Below, piece by piece: positions 1-12,259 of a stretch of DNA of 64,000 bases. Source of the DNA: Myxocyprinus asiaticus (taxonomy: Eukaryota; Chordata; Actinopteri; Cypriniformes; Catostomidae); contig NC_059374.1 of assembly GCF_019703515.2 (NCBI RefSeq), positions 19,885,095 through 19,949,094 of the forward strand, written 5' to 3'. The first letter of the stretch is position 1. Each line of letters begins with the position of its first letter. A program made the translations under genes and the position numbers. The notes beneath the pieces are model-generated. The model saw only the letters and a program-made list of their open reading frames with translations, ran no database searches and had not been told where the DNA came from.

Positions 1-163
1 ATATTGCCCCACAAAATGACAATTCTGTTATAATTCAGCATGAATATCAACTTAAATTTTGGTCTGTTCCTCACACAAAGTTATCATATAACTTCAGAAG
101 ACTTGAAATACAGCAAATGAGTCATATGGACTACTTTATTGGTGCTTTTATGGTGCTGTTTTG
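1..163. repeat. Left half of TTAA-type cyprinid repeat, split by an insertion
   Basis: The sequence has the body of the widespread repeat seen elsewhere in this window (for example CTTAAATTTTGGTCTGTTCC, 'TCATATGGACTAC', 'TTTTATGGTGCT'). It breaks off at the 8-bp CTGTTTTG and resumes at 7207 (TCCTGTTGGGAGCTTG...), where the copy at 7199-7206 reads CTTTTTTG. The whole 7 kb between is an insertion. Confidence 0.75.
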
Positions 164-599
164 TTGCGGTCGACCGATATATCGCAGAAGCCAATAATCA
201 GCCTATAATCTGAATTTTGTAATTATCGGCACTAGCCAATAAATGTTCCCTTTCAGCCGATTAGTTTCTCAAGCCGCAACGGTGCCAAGAATCACCTGCT
301 TTCACGTGAATGAGCCATCTGAGATGTAAATGACCAATTACAGTTCGTTTTGTTGTTACCACAATAATAGCTGTGTCACCGTGTCACCACAATAATAGGC
401 CGGTGTGCAATACAAATTCTATCATATATTATCTGCAAATATGTGGATATCTCATTTTGTTCAAAGTATATTTTTATGCATGCCTTTTTAGATAACACAA
501 ACATACAGAAAAAACAACCCACTTCGACAAACCCCAGTACTGCACCCATGATATATACATACAAATACACAAGTGTACTTAACACGTAAAAATTATAAG

Positions 600-605
600 C
601 TACAA

Positions 606-650
<45 letters not shown>
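600..650. repeat. (AAT)n microsatellite
   Basis: About 15 perfect AAT units at 608-649. It lies at the downstream (3') end of the minus-strand L1, where LINE tails commonly seed simple repeats. Confidence 0.9.
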
Positions 651-2234
651 CACCACAAACAAAACAAAAACAGGAGGGCAACACTAAAATTCACAGATTC
701 AAAGAATCAGAGTCCATCCTTTCCATAAATTAAAGTACAGGTTGCCAGATAGTGTGAAATTTAAGAGTACTCTTATCTTGTGTAGAGCAGCGAATTTGTT
801 CCAATGCCAGGTGATGCAATTTGACCATTGATCCAGTGTTTAAAGTTAGGTGGGGGATTTATCCTTCCATTTAATTAGAACAAGACATCTAGCCAGCAGT
901 TGCAAAAGCTGTCATTTATTTACCTGGGCTACTTATGTGTACTTCTTGAGGAACAACCCCGAACACCACTACAATGGGAGAAGGCTCAACACACAATTCC
1001 AAAACCTCTGAGAAAAAGGAAAAAATTGATTGCCAGAAAACATATAATTTTGAACACGACCAGAACATATGCGAGAGAGTGCCTGGTTCTGTTCTACATC
1101 TGGTTTAATTCTAGACAACTTTACTTTAGACCAATACAGACGATGAACAATTTTGAACTGAATAATTGTATGTCTCAGACACACTGAAGATGAGTGTATT
1201 CTGTTGAGTATGTCCTGCCACAGCTCGTCTGATAGTTGAATGTTAAGTTTCTCCTCCCTGTTGTCTTAATGAGGTCAGAGGTTTCAGGTTATCTGAACTA
1301 ACAAGAGAGTACACTATACCAATTGTCTCCTTAAAACAGGGTCGAATTTTTAATAAATTATCTAAGAGAGAGTCAGGTGGTAATGATGGCAAGCAGGCAA
1401 AATAAGATTAACAAACTCAGAAGATGTAGATATCTAAAAAAAAAAAAAAAAAAAAATGTGATTGAGGGATATTAAAATTTGTTATTAGAAATTTAAAAGA
1501 TGCAAATTTACCATCCACATAAAGGTCTTTATATGCACTAAGCCCATTTTCAATCCAAATTTTAAAAGCACCATCCGCAATAGAAGGTATTAACATGTTA
1601 TTTCCGACTATAGGGGCATATTTTGATAAATCATTAATGGAGAAAGCTCATCTAAACTATCCAAATTTTTAAAGAGTGTCTCACAACTGGATTTACAGAA
1701 TACCTTGAGATGGGCTCAGAGAGAGGACTAACGCATGTAAAGAGGTTTGACTACAGGATGCATTTTCAAGTTTCAGCCACTTAGGGTTATTTCATCATTG
1801 AAGCAATGCACCCAATACAACACGTTCCTTATATTAGCGCCCCAATAATAATATTGAAAATTGGGTAAAGCTAGCCCACCATGGAGATGGTGCCGCTGTA
1901 GTATTTCTTTCCTATCCTAGGATTTTTTTTATTCCAAATTAAGCTGGATACAAGTTTGTCTATCTGTAAAAAGAATGTTTTAGTTAAGAAAATTGGGATG
2001 CGTTGAAATAAAACAAAAACCTAGGCATAACATTCATTTTAATAACATTTATTCTCCCCCCAATGATAAAGGCAATAGATCCCAGCGTTCCAAATCTTCC
2101 TTTAAACTGGTTATGAGTGGCAGAAAATTGGCATTGTAGAGGTCTTTAAATTTATTGGTAATCCAAACTCTAATAAATCCAAAATCCAAGATTGGAGTAC
2201 TGCTAATTTGGTTGTTAAATTTATAGGCATAAGC

Positions 2235-2880
2235 TCACTTTCTGTACATTAATTTTATATCCTGATATTCTACTAAAGAATCCAGCAGGTCAAGGAATCT
2301 TGGTAAGCTTGTTAAAGGATCAGTCAGGTATACAAGAATATCGTCAGCATAAAGTGAAACTTTCCATATGCCCTTAATAGCAATCTCACTGTGCAGTGCT
2401 ATTGCTAGTGGTTCTATTATCAAGGCAAAGAGAAGGGGTGACAAGGGGCAGCTTTGCCTAGTACCAAGTTGCAGAGGAAAAAAGGAGGACAGATTACTAT
2501 TTGAGTGCGACTGCCTCCACAGGTGAAGAGTACAGGACCTCAATCCAACACACACATTTTTGACCAAAGACAAATTGTTTCAGGGTATAAAAAAGGTAAT
2601 CCTACTCCACCTGATCGAAAGCTTTTTCAGCATCTAAAGATGATAATATCTCTGGAGAATCGGATGAAGTGCGACTATAAAGAATATTAAAAAGCCGACA
2701 TATGTTAAAAAATAACTGCCTGTTTTTAATGAATCCCGTCTGATCATCCGATACCAGAGAAGGAAGGGCCGTTTCTAACCTCAGAGCAAGCATATAAGCA
2801 AGCAACTTGCTATCAACACTGAGGAGAGAAATGAGATGAAACGAACCACATTCTGAAGGATTTTTATCTTTTCTGAGCAT
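2235..2880 (-). pseudogene. L1 ORF2 fragment: reverse transcriptase domain
   Basis: Two overlapping-frame pieces. 2880-2602 carries LRKDKNPSECGSFHLISLLS and the motif-A aspartate in [13 protein letters not shown]. 2573-2235 carries [12 protein letters not shown] and the motif-C YADD. A frameshift and stop lie between them, so the polymerase is broken. The substitution of Ser-Cys in QSCPLSP (usually QGCPLSP) is further decay. Confidence 0.88.
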
Positions 2881-3215
2881 AAGAGATAAAACTGTCTGTC
2901 ACTTGGAGGTAATGAGCCAGACGTAAATGATTCTTTGTAGACGGAGAGTAAAGTGGAGCTAGCTCATTGTCAAGTTTTGTAAAAAATCACTTGGGAATCC
3001 GTCAGGTTCTGGGCATGCAGCGGATTTATGTCGTAATTGGTGTGCAAGAATCCAGCCAATATTTTCACCATGTTTGTATATCCGGTGAAGTGTTTTGTTA
3101 ACTCGATTTTCAGCCTGCTTAGTTTGTAAAAGGTTAAATTCAGTTTAAAGCATCAGTTGTTTTGTTTTTTATAAATCAGGTGATGGAGCTCTAGTCAGTA
3201 CTGCATCTAAATGTA

Positions 3216-3782
3216 TTATATCACTAGTAAATTCTCAAGGCATGCAACTTGAGCTTTTTTCTTTTTGGCACAGTATGATATAATCTGTCCCCTCAGATAT
3301 GCTTTCATGGCTTCCCATACAGTTGATGAGGACATTCCTGGAGACATATTGTGCTGCAAAAACATGGCTATTTCAAATGAAATAAAATTAACAAAATCAT
3401 CTGAAAACTCATCTGCAAGCAAGAGAGTGTTTAAACACCACGGTCTATAACTAGCTTGTGAGACTGGTATTTGTAATAACATTGATAAGGGAGCATGATC
3501 TGAGATCACTATCACATGATATTCACATTGGCTAACTAGTGGAATAAAGTTTTTGCCAATAAAGAAGTAATCTATGCGAGAATAAGTCCTATGAACATTT
3601 AAAAAAAAAAATTTAAAAAAAGAATAACATCTGGATGTAGGGTTTCGGAAATGGCAAAAATCCAGTATCCCATATGTAGTGAGAAATAAATCAATTGTAC
3701 GAGCCGCATTACATAACAGAATAGATTTGGTTGAGCTGCGATCTAAGTGTGCAAGTGTACAATTAATCTCCTGCCAAAACAA
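3216..3782 (-). pseudogene. L1 ORF2 fragment: endonuclease domain
   Basis: A 188-residue open stretch with RIDYFFIGKNF and VISDHAPLSM, the C-terminal part of an APE-type endonuclease that nicks target DNA for L1 insertion. The N-terminal catalytic motifs are lost to frameshifts upstream, so it cannot be functional. Confidence 0.85.
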
Positions 3783-4754
3783 GGTAATGTGTGTTCAGAT
3801 CTGGTATACGAGAGAAAAATTTGTAAAAAAAAAAAATGCATGGTCGTCCCAGTTAGGCGCATACACATTAGCCAGAATGACTGGTGTATCATATAGCTTC
3901 CCAACTACTATAATATACCTGCCTCATGAATCTGTTTCAACTTTTGACATTATGAATGGGATGTTCTTATTAATAAGGATTACCATCCCTCTGGATTTGC
4001 TATGAAAATTGGAATGGTATAATTTGCCTTCCCACCCTCCTCTTAATCTGAAATGATCCAATGTACATAGATGGGTTTCCTGAAGGAAAGCAATACCTAC
4101 ATTAAATTAGTTGAAATGGGAGAGAACATTTTTGCATCTAACAGGATGATTTAGAGATTTTACTTTCCAGCTGACAAAACTGACCTGGCAACTTGCAGAA
4201 CCATTCAAAACTTGTCTCTTAACCATATTCCTGGTTGTGTGTTAAGATACATTCAATAGACTCATAAAATAAACCAAAAAAAGAAAACTTAAAGAAAACT
4301 GTAGTGCAGTTTCATCCCACCCCTTGTCACCTATCAGAACATGGTGACCCCCAAACTCCTTACATGAGCATCCACACATATGTGCTTGTAGTGGAGGACA
4401 GGCTGCTCTACTGTAACCATACAACCAATTTAAAACTGCACTCTTTTATAACACTGACCTAATGATTTAACAGGTATACATACGAAAAACGAAAGTATTA
4501 CATATACTGTGCAAATAATAAAACTATAATGAGAGAGAGTCCACGTTAGGTTTCAATCTATAAATGGGTCTAGATCTTATTGTTATTCACTCACCTAAGA
4601 ATGGAATAGACCCATAATACAAAAGTCCATTCGTTACCTGTCTAGCATCAGTTCGACTAACCGTCATTAGAATGGGGTACCGTCATTTTGGATAATGTTT
4701 GACTTTACATAGTTCATCGCTTCCACCGGGTCCTGAAAGTCTTTTTCAGTACCA

Positions 4755-5455
4755 TTATAGGTAATATGGAACTTGGCAGGATGGAAAACACCGTAGCAGA
4801 TGCCTTGGCGATCTCTTCACCTCGTTGAATGTGGATCTGGTGCGGGCTACACTTAGGGGATAGTCAGGAAAAACAGAGATTGTAGTTTGTCCATATTTCA
4901 AAGTGCCACCCACCTGCCTGGCCTTATGGAGAATTTCGACACAGTACTGATAATAATGTAACTTCACGACAATAACACAGGGTTTTCCATTGGGTTTCTT
5001 TGGTTGAAGACCATGATGCGTTCTGTCAACAATCACGTCTTTGTCCATGCAGAACGCTTCTCTGAGCAACTTCGAGACTGGAGAGCTTGAACCAGCCCAC
5101 TCCGGTACATTATGATATTTGACCTCCTCATTCGACCCTCCATGTCAAGGCATTTATCCCGTAGTCCAGCCACCTCTGCCTCCAGCCTGCGTACAGTACA
5201 CTGTATGTTGATTACCTCGTCTGAACATACGGTCAGGCTGAGACATCTGTCACTGTCCGTTTCATCGTGTTCAGGTCAAAGCGAAGTAGCGCTATACTGT
5301 TAACAACCTCCATCTTAACGGATTGTAGCTCGTTTTTAACTCAAATTCGTCAGCAAGGACAGTCTTTAACTCTAACATGAGTAGAGCAGAGATTTCCTCT
5401 TTTACAGAAGCTGATCCTTCATATCCACCATGCCTGTTGGCTTGCCAGGCGACTT
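4755..5455 (-). pseudogene. L1 ORF1 (RNA-binding protein) relic
   Basis: The C-terminal open part (5069-4755) has the L1 ORF1 pattern PCVIVVKLHYYQ, ARQVGGTLKYGQTTISVFPD and the closing R..F..V segment. Upstream, in shifted frames, are the coiled coil LEAEVAGLRDKCLDMEGRMR and an N-terminal SPGKPTGMVDMKDQLL segment. Frameshifts and stops break it into at least three pieces. Confidence 0.78.
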
Positions 5456-5465
5456 GCTGCACTCA

Positions 5466-6180
5466 GTAACGTTTCCATCCAAGGGTTTTTTTGCAACAAA
5501 AGGTGTAACGCATCAAAAAGTTTACCAATATAGCTGATGGAAACCAACATTTTGCAAAAATTTCACAAGTGTTGACATAATATTTTTCCATTTAACTCTA
5601 GCACATAAACTCTATGTCGACACTTCAAATGTCGCGAAAAACTGGTTTGGAAACACTTTTTGTCAAGAAAATTGGCATTAACGCATAACTGTAGTGTCAC
5701 ATGACACAATTTAACCCAATTGTTAGCCTGTGTTAATCATGACGACAAGGAATACATCCTTGAAAGCCAATTTATTGTATGTGAAGCATTACTCGCACTG
5801 TTATGGATTGGTCTTAACAGCATACCTGCACAGATCCAATGCTGCAAACACATCTGCCTTATGACACTTCCAGGAGTGCCAACACAAATATCTTGTATCA
5901 TGCACCTGTCAACGACAAGTGCAAGGAGAACAAAAGAATGGCCACTCTTTGTGATTAATTTAATCGCTGTAGCCATCCGTTTATTTATTAAAGTTGCTTT
6001 TCCACACCATTCAAAATAATAGACGGCAGTCATGGAATTAGCCCACAATACAAAAAACATAATTTCTGTGCACAAAGATGTTTTAAATTAACAATAAATA
6101 CACAATACTAGGAGAAAAGCATCAGTGTGCTTTTTTGGAACACTCAATTCTATAAAATTATTGTTTATTTATTTTATTTT
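5466..6180. other. Unclassified repeat-like stretch between L1 and SINE
   Basis: It starts with GTTTCCATCCAAGG and contains GATGGAAACC at 5537-5546, the terminal style of the TIR element at 47675-48339, but no matching right end was found. Two opposed open stretches (plus 5720-6019, minus 6075-5737) resemble no family I recognise. Confidence 0.35.
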
Positions 6181-6186
6181 TTTAAT

Positions 6187-6548
6187 TTGATCCCCTTTTT
6201 CTCCCCAATTTGGAATGCCCAATTCCCACTACTTAGTAGGTCCATGTGGTGGCGCGGTTACTCACCTCAATCTGGAGTGGGGGAGGACAAGTCTCAGTTG
6301 CCTCCGCTTCTGAGACAGTCAACCCGTGCATCTTATCACGTGGTTCGCTGTGCATGACACCGCGGAGACTCACAGCATGTGGAGGCTCATGCTACTCTCC
6401 GCGATCCACACACAACTTACCACACACCCCATTGAGAGCGAGAACCACTAATCACGACCACAAGGAGGTTACCCCACGTGACTCTACCCTCTCTAGCAAC
6501 TGGGCCAATTTGTTTGCTTAGGAGAACTGGCTGGAGTCACTCAGCATG
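6187..6548 (-). mobile_element. Truncated tRNA-derived SINE
   Basis: It shares long blocks with 25924-26345 (CTCCCCAATTTGGAATGC, GTGGTGGCG, TCAGTTGCCTC, GAGGTTACCCCA, GGCTGGAGTCACTCAGCA), clearly the same family at roughly 80% identity. The tRNA-like head present in the other copy is missing, as expected for a 5'-truncated minus-strand SINE. Confidence 0.75.
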
Positions 6549-7206
6549 CCCAAAATTCCCTGTATTAAATAAAATAAATTAACAAACAAATAAAGCATTA
6601 AATTACAAAAATAAATTACCAAATGAAAAACTAATATTGTTAGGCCTATATAATTGCCTTTTCTTTACACAAACTTAAATTAACCTTACCCTGTTCTGTA
6701 GATGAAAAAAGTCAGCTGAATGACATTCTCAGAATTTTCTACTTTTTTCAAGACTATAAACTATCAGAACTATTTGTCCAATGCTGAGTTCACTTTCATA
6801 AAACTAGCTTTTGAACATTTTAAAACTTTTAAATATTTTAAATCTAACCCTCTTTACCTCGGATCACATTTGCTGAGCTTCAGAAAATGTAAATTGCATT
6901 ATGACGCTAAAATTTATTTTAGATCAAGTTCAGTTGGTCGTTAAAAGTTGCTGGACAAATATGTGGAACATAATGCAGTTGTGATGGCAATGCTTTAGAT
7001 TAGATGATTGTTCAAAATAGCCTATTTAATATCAGGAATGTATCATATGTAAACCCTGATATTACACAATTTTTGTACATGCAATTTACTATTATATTAA
7101 ATTGTTAGATATATCGGTATTATATCGTCTATTGGCCACCCTGCTCACTGGATATCGGAATCAGCTATTAAAAAAAAAAAAAGATTGGTCGACCTCTACT
7201 TTTTTG

Positions 7207-7366
7207 TCCTGTTGGGAGCTTGAAAATCTTTTAATTTCAATTTCTTTCCATTTCATTTCAATGGAAAAGAGCAGCTCAGAAATTCTATAAAATATATATT
7301 TTGTGTTCCATGAAAGAAAATAAATCATATGGGTTTGCAGTGATATGAGGTGAGTAAATTATGACG

Positions 7367-7394
<28 letters not shown>
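7207..7394. repeat. Right half of the split TTAA-type repeat, then poly(A)
   Basis: It resumes the repeat broken at 163 (TCCTGTTGGGAGCTTG ... TGGAAAAGAGCAGCTC ... GTGAGTAAATTATGACG). It then runs into a 24-base A tract at 7371-7394. Confidence 0.7.
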
Positions 7395-7398
<4 letters not shown>

Positions 7399-7825
7399 TC
7401 CTTTTTGAAAATTACAATATTCAACTATTCCTTTAAACTGTGTTTGCATAGTTTAAAGTCCAAGGTTAAACAGCATTCATAGCTTTATTTGTGAAAATGA
7501 AAGCACCTTTTGTCTTAAATATTAACAGTTTAACACCTTGTATATTCATTAACAAGAAACACTTGGTACATGCATGGCCAGTATTTCATTTAACAAAAGG
7601 CCCTTTACAGCTCTTTCTCCAGAGAAATAGTTCAGTGACAGACTGTTGGAAAGAAAACTTTGAGACTAGTCAAAACAAACACATTAATTGGTACTGGCAT
7701 CAAAACACCAACAAAAACAACCTTGTTTAGATGCAACAAGATAAAAGAGGACTATGAAGATGAACATGTGAAAGTGTGGAGGGGTACAAGAAGGTGAGAG
7801 AGAAAGCCGGGTCTCTGGCTGTTAC
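7395..7825. other. phldb1 intron, no feature seen
   Basis: AT-rich single-copy-looking intron sequence with no open frame, RNA gene or repeat that I recognise. Confidence 0.6.
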
Positions 7826-7963
7826 CTGCATAGGCTTGCATGCTGAGAAAGCTTTAGCCGGAAGGGGAGGAGGGCAGAGCTGGTTTGCATCTCCAGCTGA
7901 CATGACCTCCTGATACCAGCGCTCTAAATCTAGAGCGGCCGCCTGAGGCCTGCCCCACTCCCA
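7826..7963 (-). CDS. phldb1: phldb1 exon: [11 protein letters not shown] linker
   Basis: Donor ATGCAG|GTAACA ends the exon. The likely acceptor is CGAAGCGTCAG, after a pyrimidine-rich CTCCTCCTCCTCTTTCC tract, giving 46 codons, phase 0-0. An AG six bases upstream would add Arg-Gln in frame. The peptide includes [16 protein letters not shown] and [11 protein letters not shown], matching the conserved family segments DLEQWYQELM and PPPLPAK. This is the last phldb1 exon in the window; the remaining linker and PH-domain exons must lie before position 1. Confidence 0.92.
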
Positions 7964-10900
7964 CTGACGCTTCGAACACACAGCACAGAGAGCACGAGCA
8001 GGAAAGAGGAGGAGGAGCAGTGGAATGCCAGAGAGGAGGAGAGATGCAGGAGAGAGAAAGAAAAGAGAGAGTTAATGAGCAATAGAAAGATTTGTTAATT
8101 CCCAAAAATGCTTTTTGGGAATCAATCTCTCAGAAGAGATATTCATGGCATGGAAACCCCCTGAACCTAATCAAGCTTTTCCTCTACTAATGTTTTAAAT
8201 TAGATTACGTATATAAATTATATATGTCGTTATTTGCAGAAAATCTTGAAGTGCCAAGTTTGAATGTGCAGACATGTGAATGAGATATGAGTGCTCTGTT
8301 AGAGAGGAACATGTTGAGTGAATACATTGTTACTTTTTATGTGCATTTTTTAAAATTCACTGTCTTTGTATTTAAAATAGCACCATTCCACTAAACTTTT
8401 CCATTTGTGTTCCTTTGGAACAACACAAGGGTGAGTAAATGATAAGAATGATGAGAAAGTAAATGAGAATTTAAATTTTTAGGTAAACTGTCCATTTAAT
8501 GTTCTAGGCAACAGCTTATTTTTACAACACATTTGTTGGCGTTTCTTTGTCCATCTGAAATGATCAATGTTTGACAATCATCGACAACCAGATGCACAGT
8601 ACTTCTATCCCTCATACCATCATTTCCATCTAAATAAATTTGGCATTTTCTGACTAAAGTTTATTAAATGTCTAGATATATGCAAACTACGTTCAAACTG
8701 AGTGGAAAGCTGATGTCGTCACAGTGCAAACAGGTTTAAAATGAGATCTGCCATACAAAAGCTGCGTTTCCACTATCGGGCCAAATGAGAGCATGCTAGT
8801 GAGTTCCAGGACCAGTTGCATTCCCACTGTCACAACTGGGGCTTCATCTTGCCTCCTCAGTGCCGATGGCCTGCCCATTACCCTTGGGCCAAAGAAGGCC
8901 AACTAGGGATTGAGGCAGGGTCAATGTCAAAGGCGGAGTTTCGGTGAGTCAGATCTCACTTTCCACCAAGCAAAGACCAAAATAAGCAAACAAACGGCAG
9001 CTTCTGTCTCCACCATGTTCATTTTGAGGGCTAGCTAGTCTCCAGAGTCTGATACCTCAGCTTGAGCTTCTCTCTTGCTTGTGAAATGGGCAGGGTGTGT
9101 GATGTGGGCACCAGGGCTGCTCTAAGTCCTACCGAGTCTATTGGCCCCAGCTGACCAGTTGATAGCCCTGGCTCGCAGTGGCCCGAGAGTGTAAACGCAG
9201 CTAATGATAGAGAATGAGAATGGCATACAAGGGGTCATCATTATGGAAGAACAGGTGGAGGAAAACATGGAGAAGAGACACACCTCAAAGGAAAGAGAGT
9301 GGGAGGAGCCATGAGGGGAGGAGAGGCAGGAGAAGGCAGAGTCTGCAAGAGAAGACTGTAGTAATTGGGCAGGAGAGGTAGGGGAAGACTCCACCTTCGG
9401 CATCCCATAGATCTGGTTTAACTGACCCACAGTCACATACTCCTTTACAGCCAGAGTGACACGCAATCACAGACAGGAAGGAAAGAATGGGAAATAGCAG
9501 AGCAGGAAAGAGAAGACAAACGGTTATGGAGGGTTGAGCATCTGTAAAGAAAGGTATCTTCTTTACATTTTCAATACACAGAGGTTTCAAATTTAGTACA
9601 GGGCTCAACAATAAGGATGGCCAATGTGAGTGAGATTTGGATGTTTTAAAACATTACTGACTACGTTTACATGGACACCAGAAAGCGGCTTATTGCGAGA
9701 AAGAGGCTGATTGTGAGAAAGTAGTGTTACTGTTCACATGCACTGTATAAGCGGCGTACTCCCTAATACATGCGGCTCGGTCTGTAAGCAGCTTTCTCCA
9801 CAGCAACGTAATTTCCAGGCAATGCTTGTGTAAATAACAAACATGGTATCTGAGGAAGATTTCACTACTTTTATTCCCCGTTGCTTCGCTTTATTTCCAG
9901 ATATTCCCGAGTTATTGCTGTGTTTGTTTCCTTAACTTTCTTTCGCGACCTGCAGCAGAACCCTAATGTATGAGTGTATATTCGCGAATGTGAGGGACCA
10001 TCGATATTTTACATTAGTGTGTATAAATGGGTATAGTTTATAGTGTATGTGCTTCTCCCACTGTACTCCCAGAAATGTTGTTTTCTTTCCACTTTATTGA
10101 CTTGTTGTTGGGCTCCATCCTATGACGTTTGTTATTCGGTCTGTTCACGCACATGCGCACTTTTAAAAAACCTGTAAGAATGGCACTTATGTGATTACAT
10201 GACCACATAAGCCACATTTTCCAAGTATAGGTCTCTGAGGAACAATAATGGGTGTGTTAAACCGCCATCAGAAATCAGGATGCTGCTTACTACAAAAACC
10301 CTGGAATAAACTCTTTTCTTAAGTGCATGTAAACGTGGTCAGTGTTTGTGAATTCTGCTTATGTAAATATGTCACTATGATAATGTTATTTAGCTAGCTA
10401 ACACAGATGAGGTTTAATTACAATTTTAATGTGTGACTTGCAATACTCTCACAATAGTTACATTATAGCTGTAAAATTTCCAGCTAATATTACATTTATT
10501 AATATTGTTCCAGCTATTTTTATATTTAGTTATAGAATGTATTTTTTTTTATTTATTTTTTTGTGTAAATTTGTAATATTTTTTAAAGGAAAGAAAACAA
10601 TGTTTATTTAAAAATACAAATATACAGGTGCATCTCAATAAATTAGAATGTCGTGGAAAAGTTCATTTATTTCAGTAATTCAACTCAAATTGTGAAACTC
10701 GTGTATTAAATAAATTCAATGCACACAGACTGAAGTAGTTTAAGTCTTTGGTTCTTTTAATTGTGATGATTTTGGCTCACATTTAACAAAAACCCACCAA
10801 TTCACTATCTCAAAAAATTTGAATATGGTGACATGCCAATCAGCTAATCAACTCAAAACACCTGCAAAGGTTTCCTGAGCCTTCAAAATGGTCTCTCAGT

Positions 10901-12200
10901 TTGGTTCACTAGGCTACACAATCATGGGGAAGACTGCTGATCTGACAGTTGTCCAGAAGACAATCATTGACACCCTTCACAAGGAGGGTAAGCCTCAAAC
11001 ATTCATTGCCAAAGAAGCTGGCTGTTCACAGAGTGCTGTATCCAAGCATGTTAACAGAAAGTTGAGTGGAAGGAAAAAATGTGGAAGAAAAAGATGCACA
11101 ACCAACCAAGAGAACCTCAACCTTATGATTGTCAAGCAAAATCGATTCAAGAATTTGGGTGAACTTCACAAGGAATGGACTGAGGCTGGGGTCAAGGCAT
11201 CAAGAGCCACCACACACAGACATGTCAAGGAATTTGGCTACAGTTGTTGTATTCCTCTTGTTAAGCCACTCCTGAACCACAGACAACGTCAGAGGCGTCT
11301 TACCTGGGCTAAGGAGAAGAACTGGACTGTTGCCCAGTGTTCCAAAGTCCTCTTTTCAGATGAGAGCAAGTTTTGTATTTCATTTGGAAACCAAGGTCCT
11401 AGAGTCTGGAGGAAGGGTGGAGAAGCTCATAGCCCAAGTTGCTTGAAGTCCAGTGTTAAGTTTCCACAGTCTGTGATGATTTGAGGTGCAATGTCATCTG
11501 CTGGTGTTGGTCCATTGTGTTTTTTGAAAACCAAAGTCACTGCACCCGTTTACCAAGAAATTTTGGAGCACTTCAGGCTTCCTTCTGCTGACCAGCTTTT
11601 TAAAGATGCTGATTTCATTTTCCAGCAGGATTTGGCACCTGCCCACACTGCCAAAAGCACCAAAAGTTGGTTAAATGACCATGGTGTTGGTGTGCTTGAC
11701 TGGCCAGCAAACTCACCAGACCTGAACCCCATAGAGGAATCTATGGGGTATTGTCAAGAGGAAAATGAGAAACAAGAGACCAAAAAATGCAGATGAGCTG
11801 AAGGCCACTGTCAAAGAAACCTGGGCTTCCATACCACCTCAGCAGTGCCACAAACTGATCACCTCCATGCCACGCCGAATTGAGGCAGTAATTAAAGCAA
11901 AAGGAGCCCCTACCAAGTATTGAGTACATATACAGTAAATGAACATACTTTCCAGAAGGCCAACAATTCACTAAAAATGTTTTTTTTATTGGTCTTATGA
12001 TGTATTCTAATTTTTTGAGATAGTGAATTGGTGGGTTTTTGTTAAATGTGAGCCAAAATCATCACAATTAAAAGAACCAAAGACTTAAACTACTTCAGTC
12101 TGTGTGCATTGAATTTATTTAATACACGAGTTTCACAATTTGAGTTGAATTACTGAAATAAATGAACTTTTCCACGACATTCTAATTTATTGAGATGCAC

Positions 12201-12259
<59 letters not shown>

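Larger units (their letters stand above)
680..5465 (-). mobile_element. Degenerate L1-type LINE retrotransposon
   Basis: On the minus strand the order is ORF1 (about 5455-4755), ORF2 endonuclease, reverse transcriptase and C-terminal region. ORF1 shows a coiled-coil segment (LEAEVAGLRDKCLDMEGR) and an RNA-binding domain. The endonuclease (about 3782-3216) keeps the SDHAPL motif. The reverse transcriptase keeps [11 protein letters not shown] (near 2610) and YADDILVYL (near 2340). The C-terminal region runs through about 1184-969. Many frameshifts and stops make it inactive. The 5' and 3' limits are approximate; no poly(A) or clear target duplication was found. Confidence 0.88.
164..7198. mobile_element. 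hAT-like TIR element with nested insertions
   Basis: The ends are inverted repeats: left TTGCGGTCGACCGAT and, from the other strand, TAGAGGTCGACCAAT (12 of 15 match). They are flanked by near-identical 8-bp target duplications (CTGTTTTG 156-163, CTTTTTTG 7199-7206), typical of hAT superfamily insertion. The element's own DNA is only about 164-400 and 6550-7198. Between lie an L1 LINE, an unclassified stretch and a SINE. A related, shorter copy is at 24309-24898. No transposase is seen. Confidence 0.62.

Noticed and set aside
376..684. Minus-strand open frame with a long Tyr run
   Set aside because: It is read through the (AAT)n microsatellite and the L1 3' region; no gene.
5720..6075. Opposed open frames as a possible small gene
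   Set aside because: No recognisable domain or splice structure, and the stretch lies inside a transposon stack.
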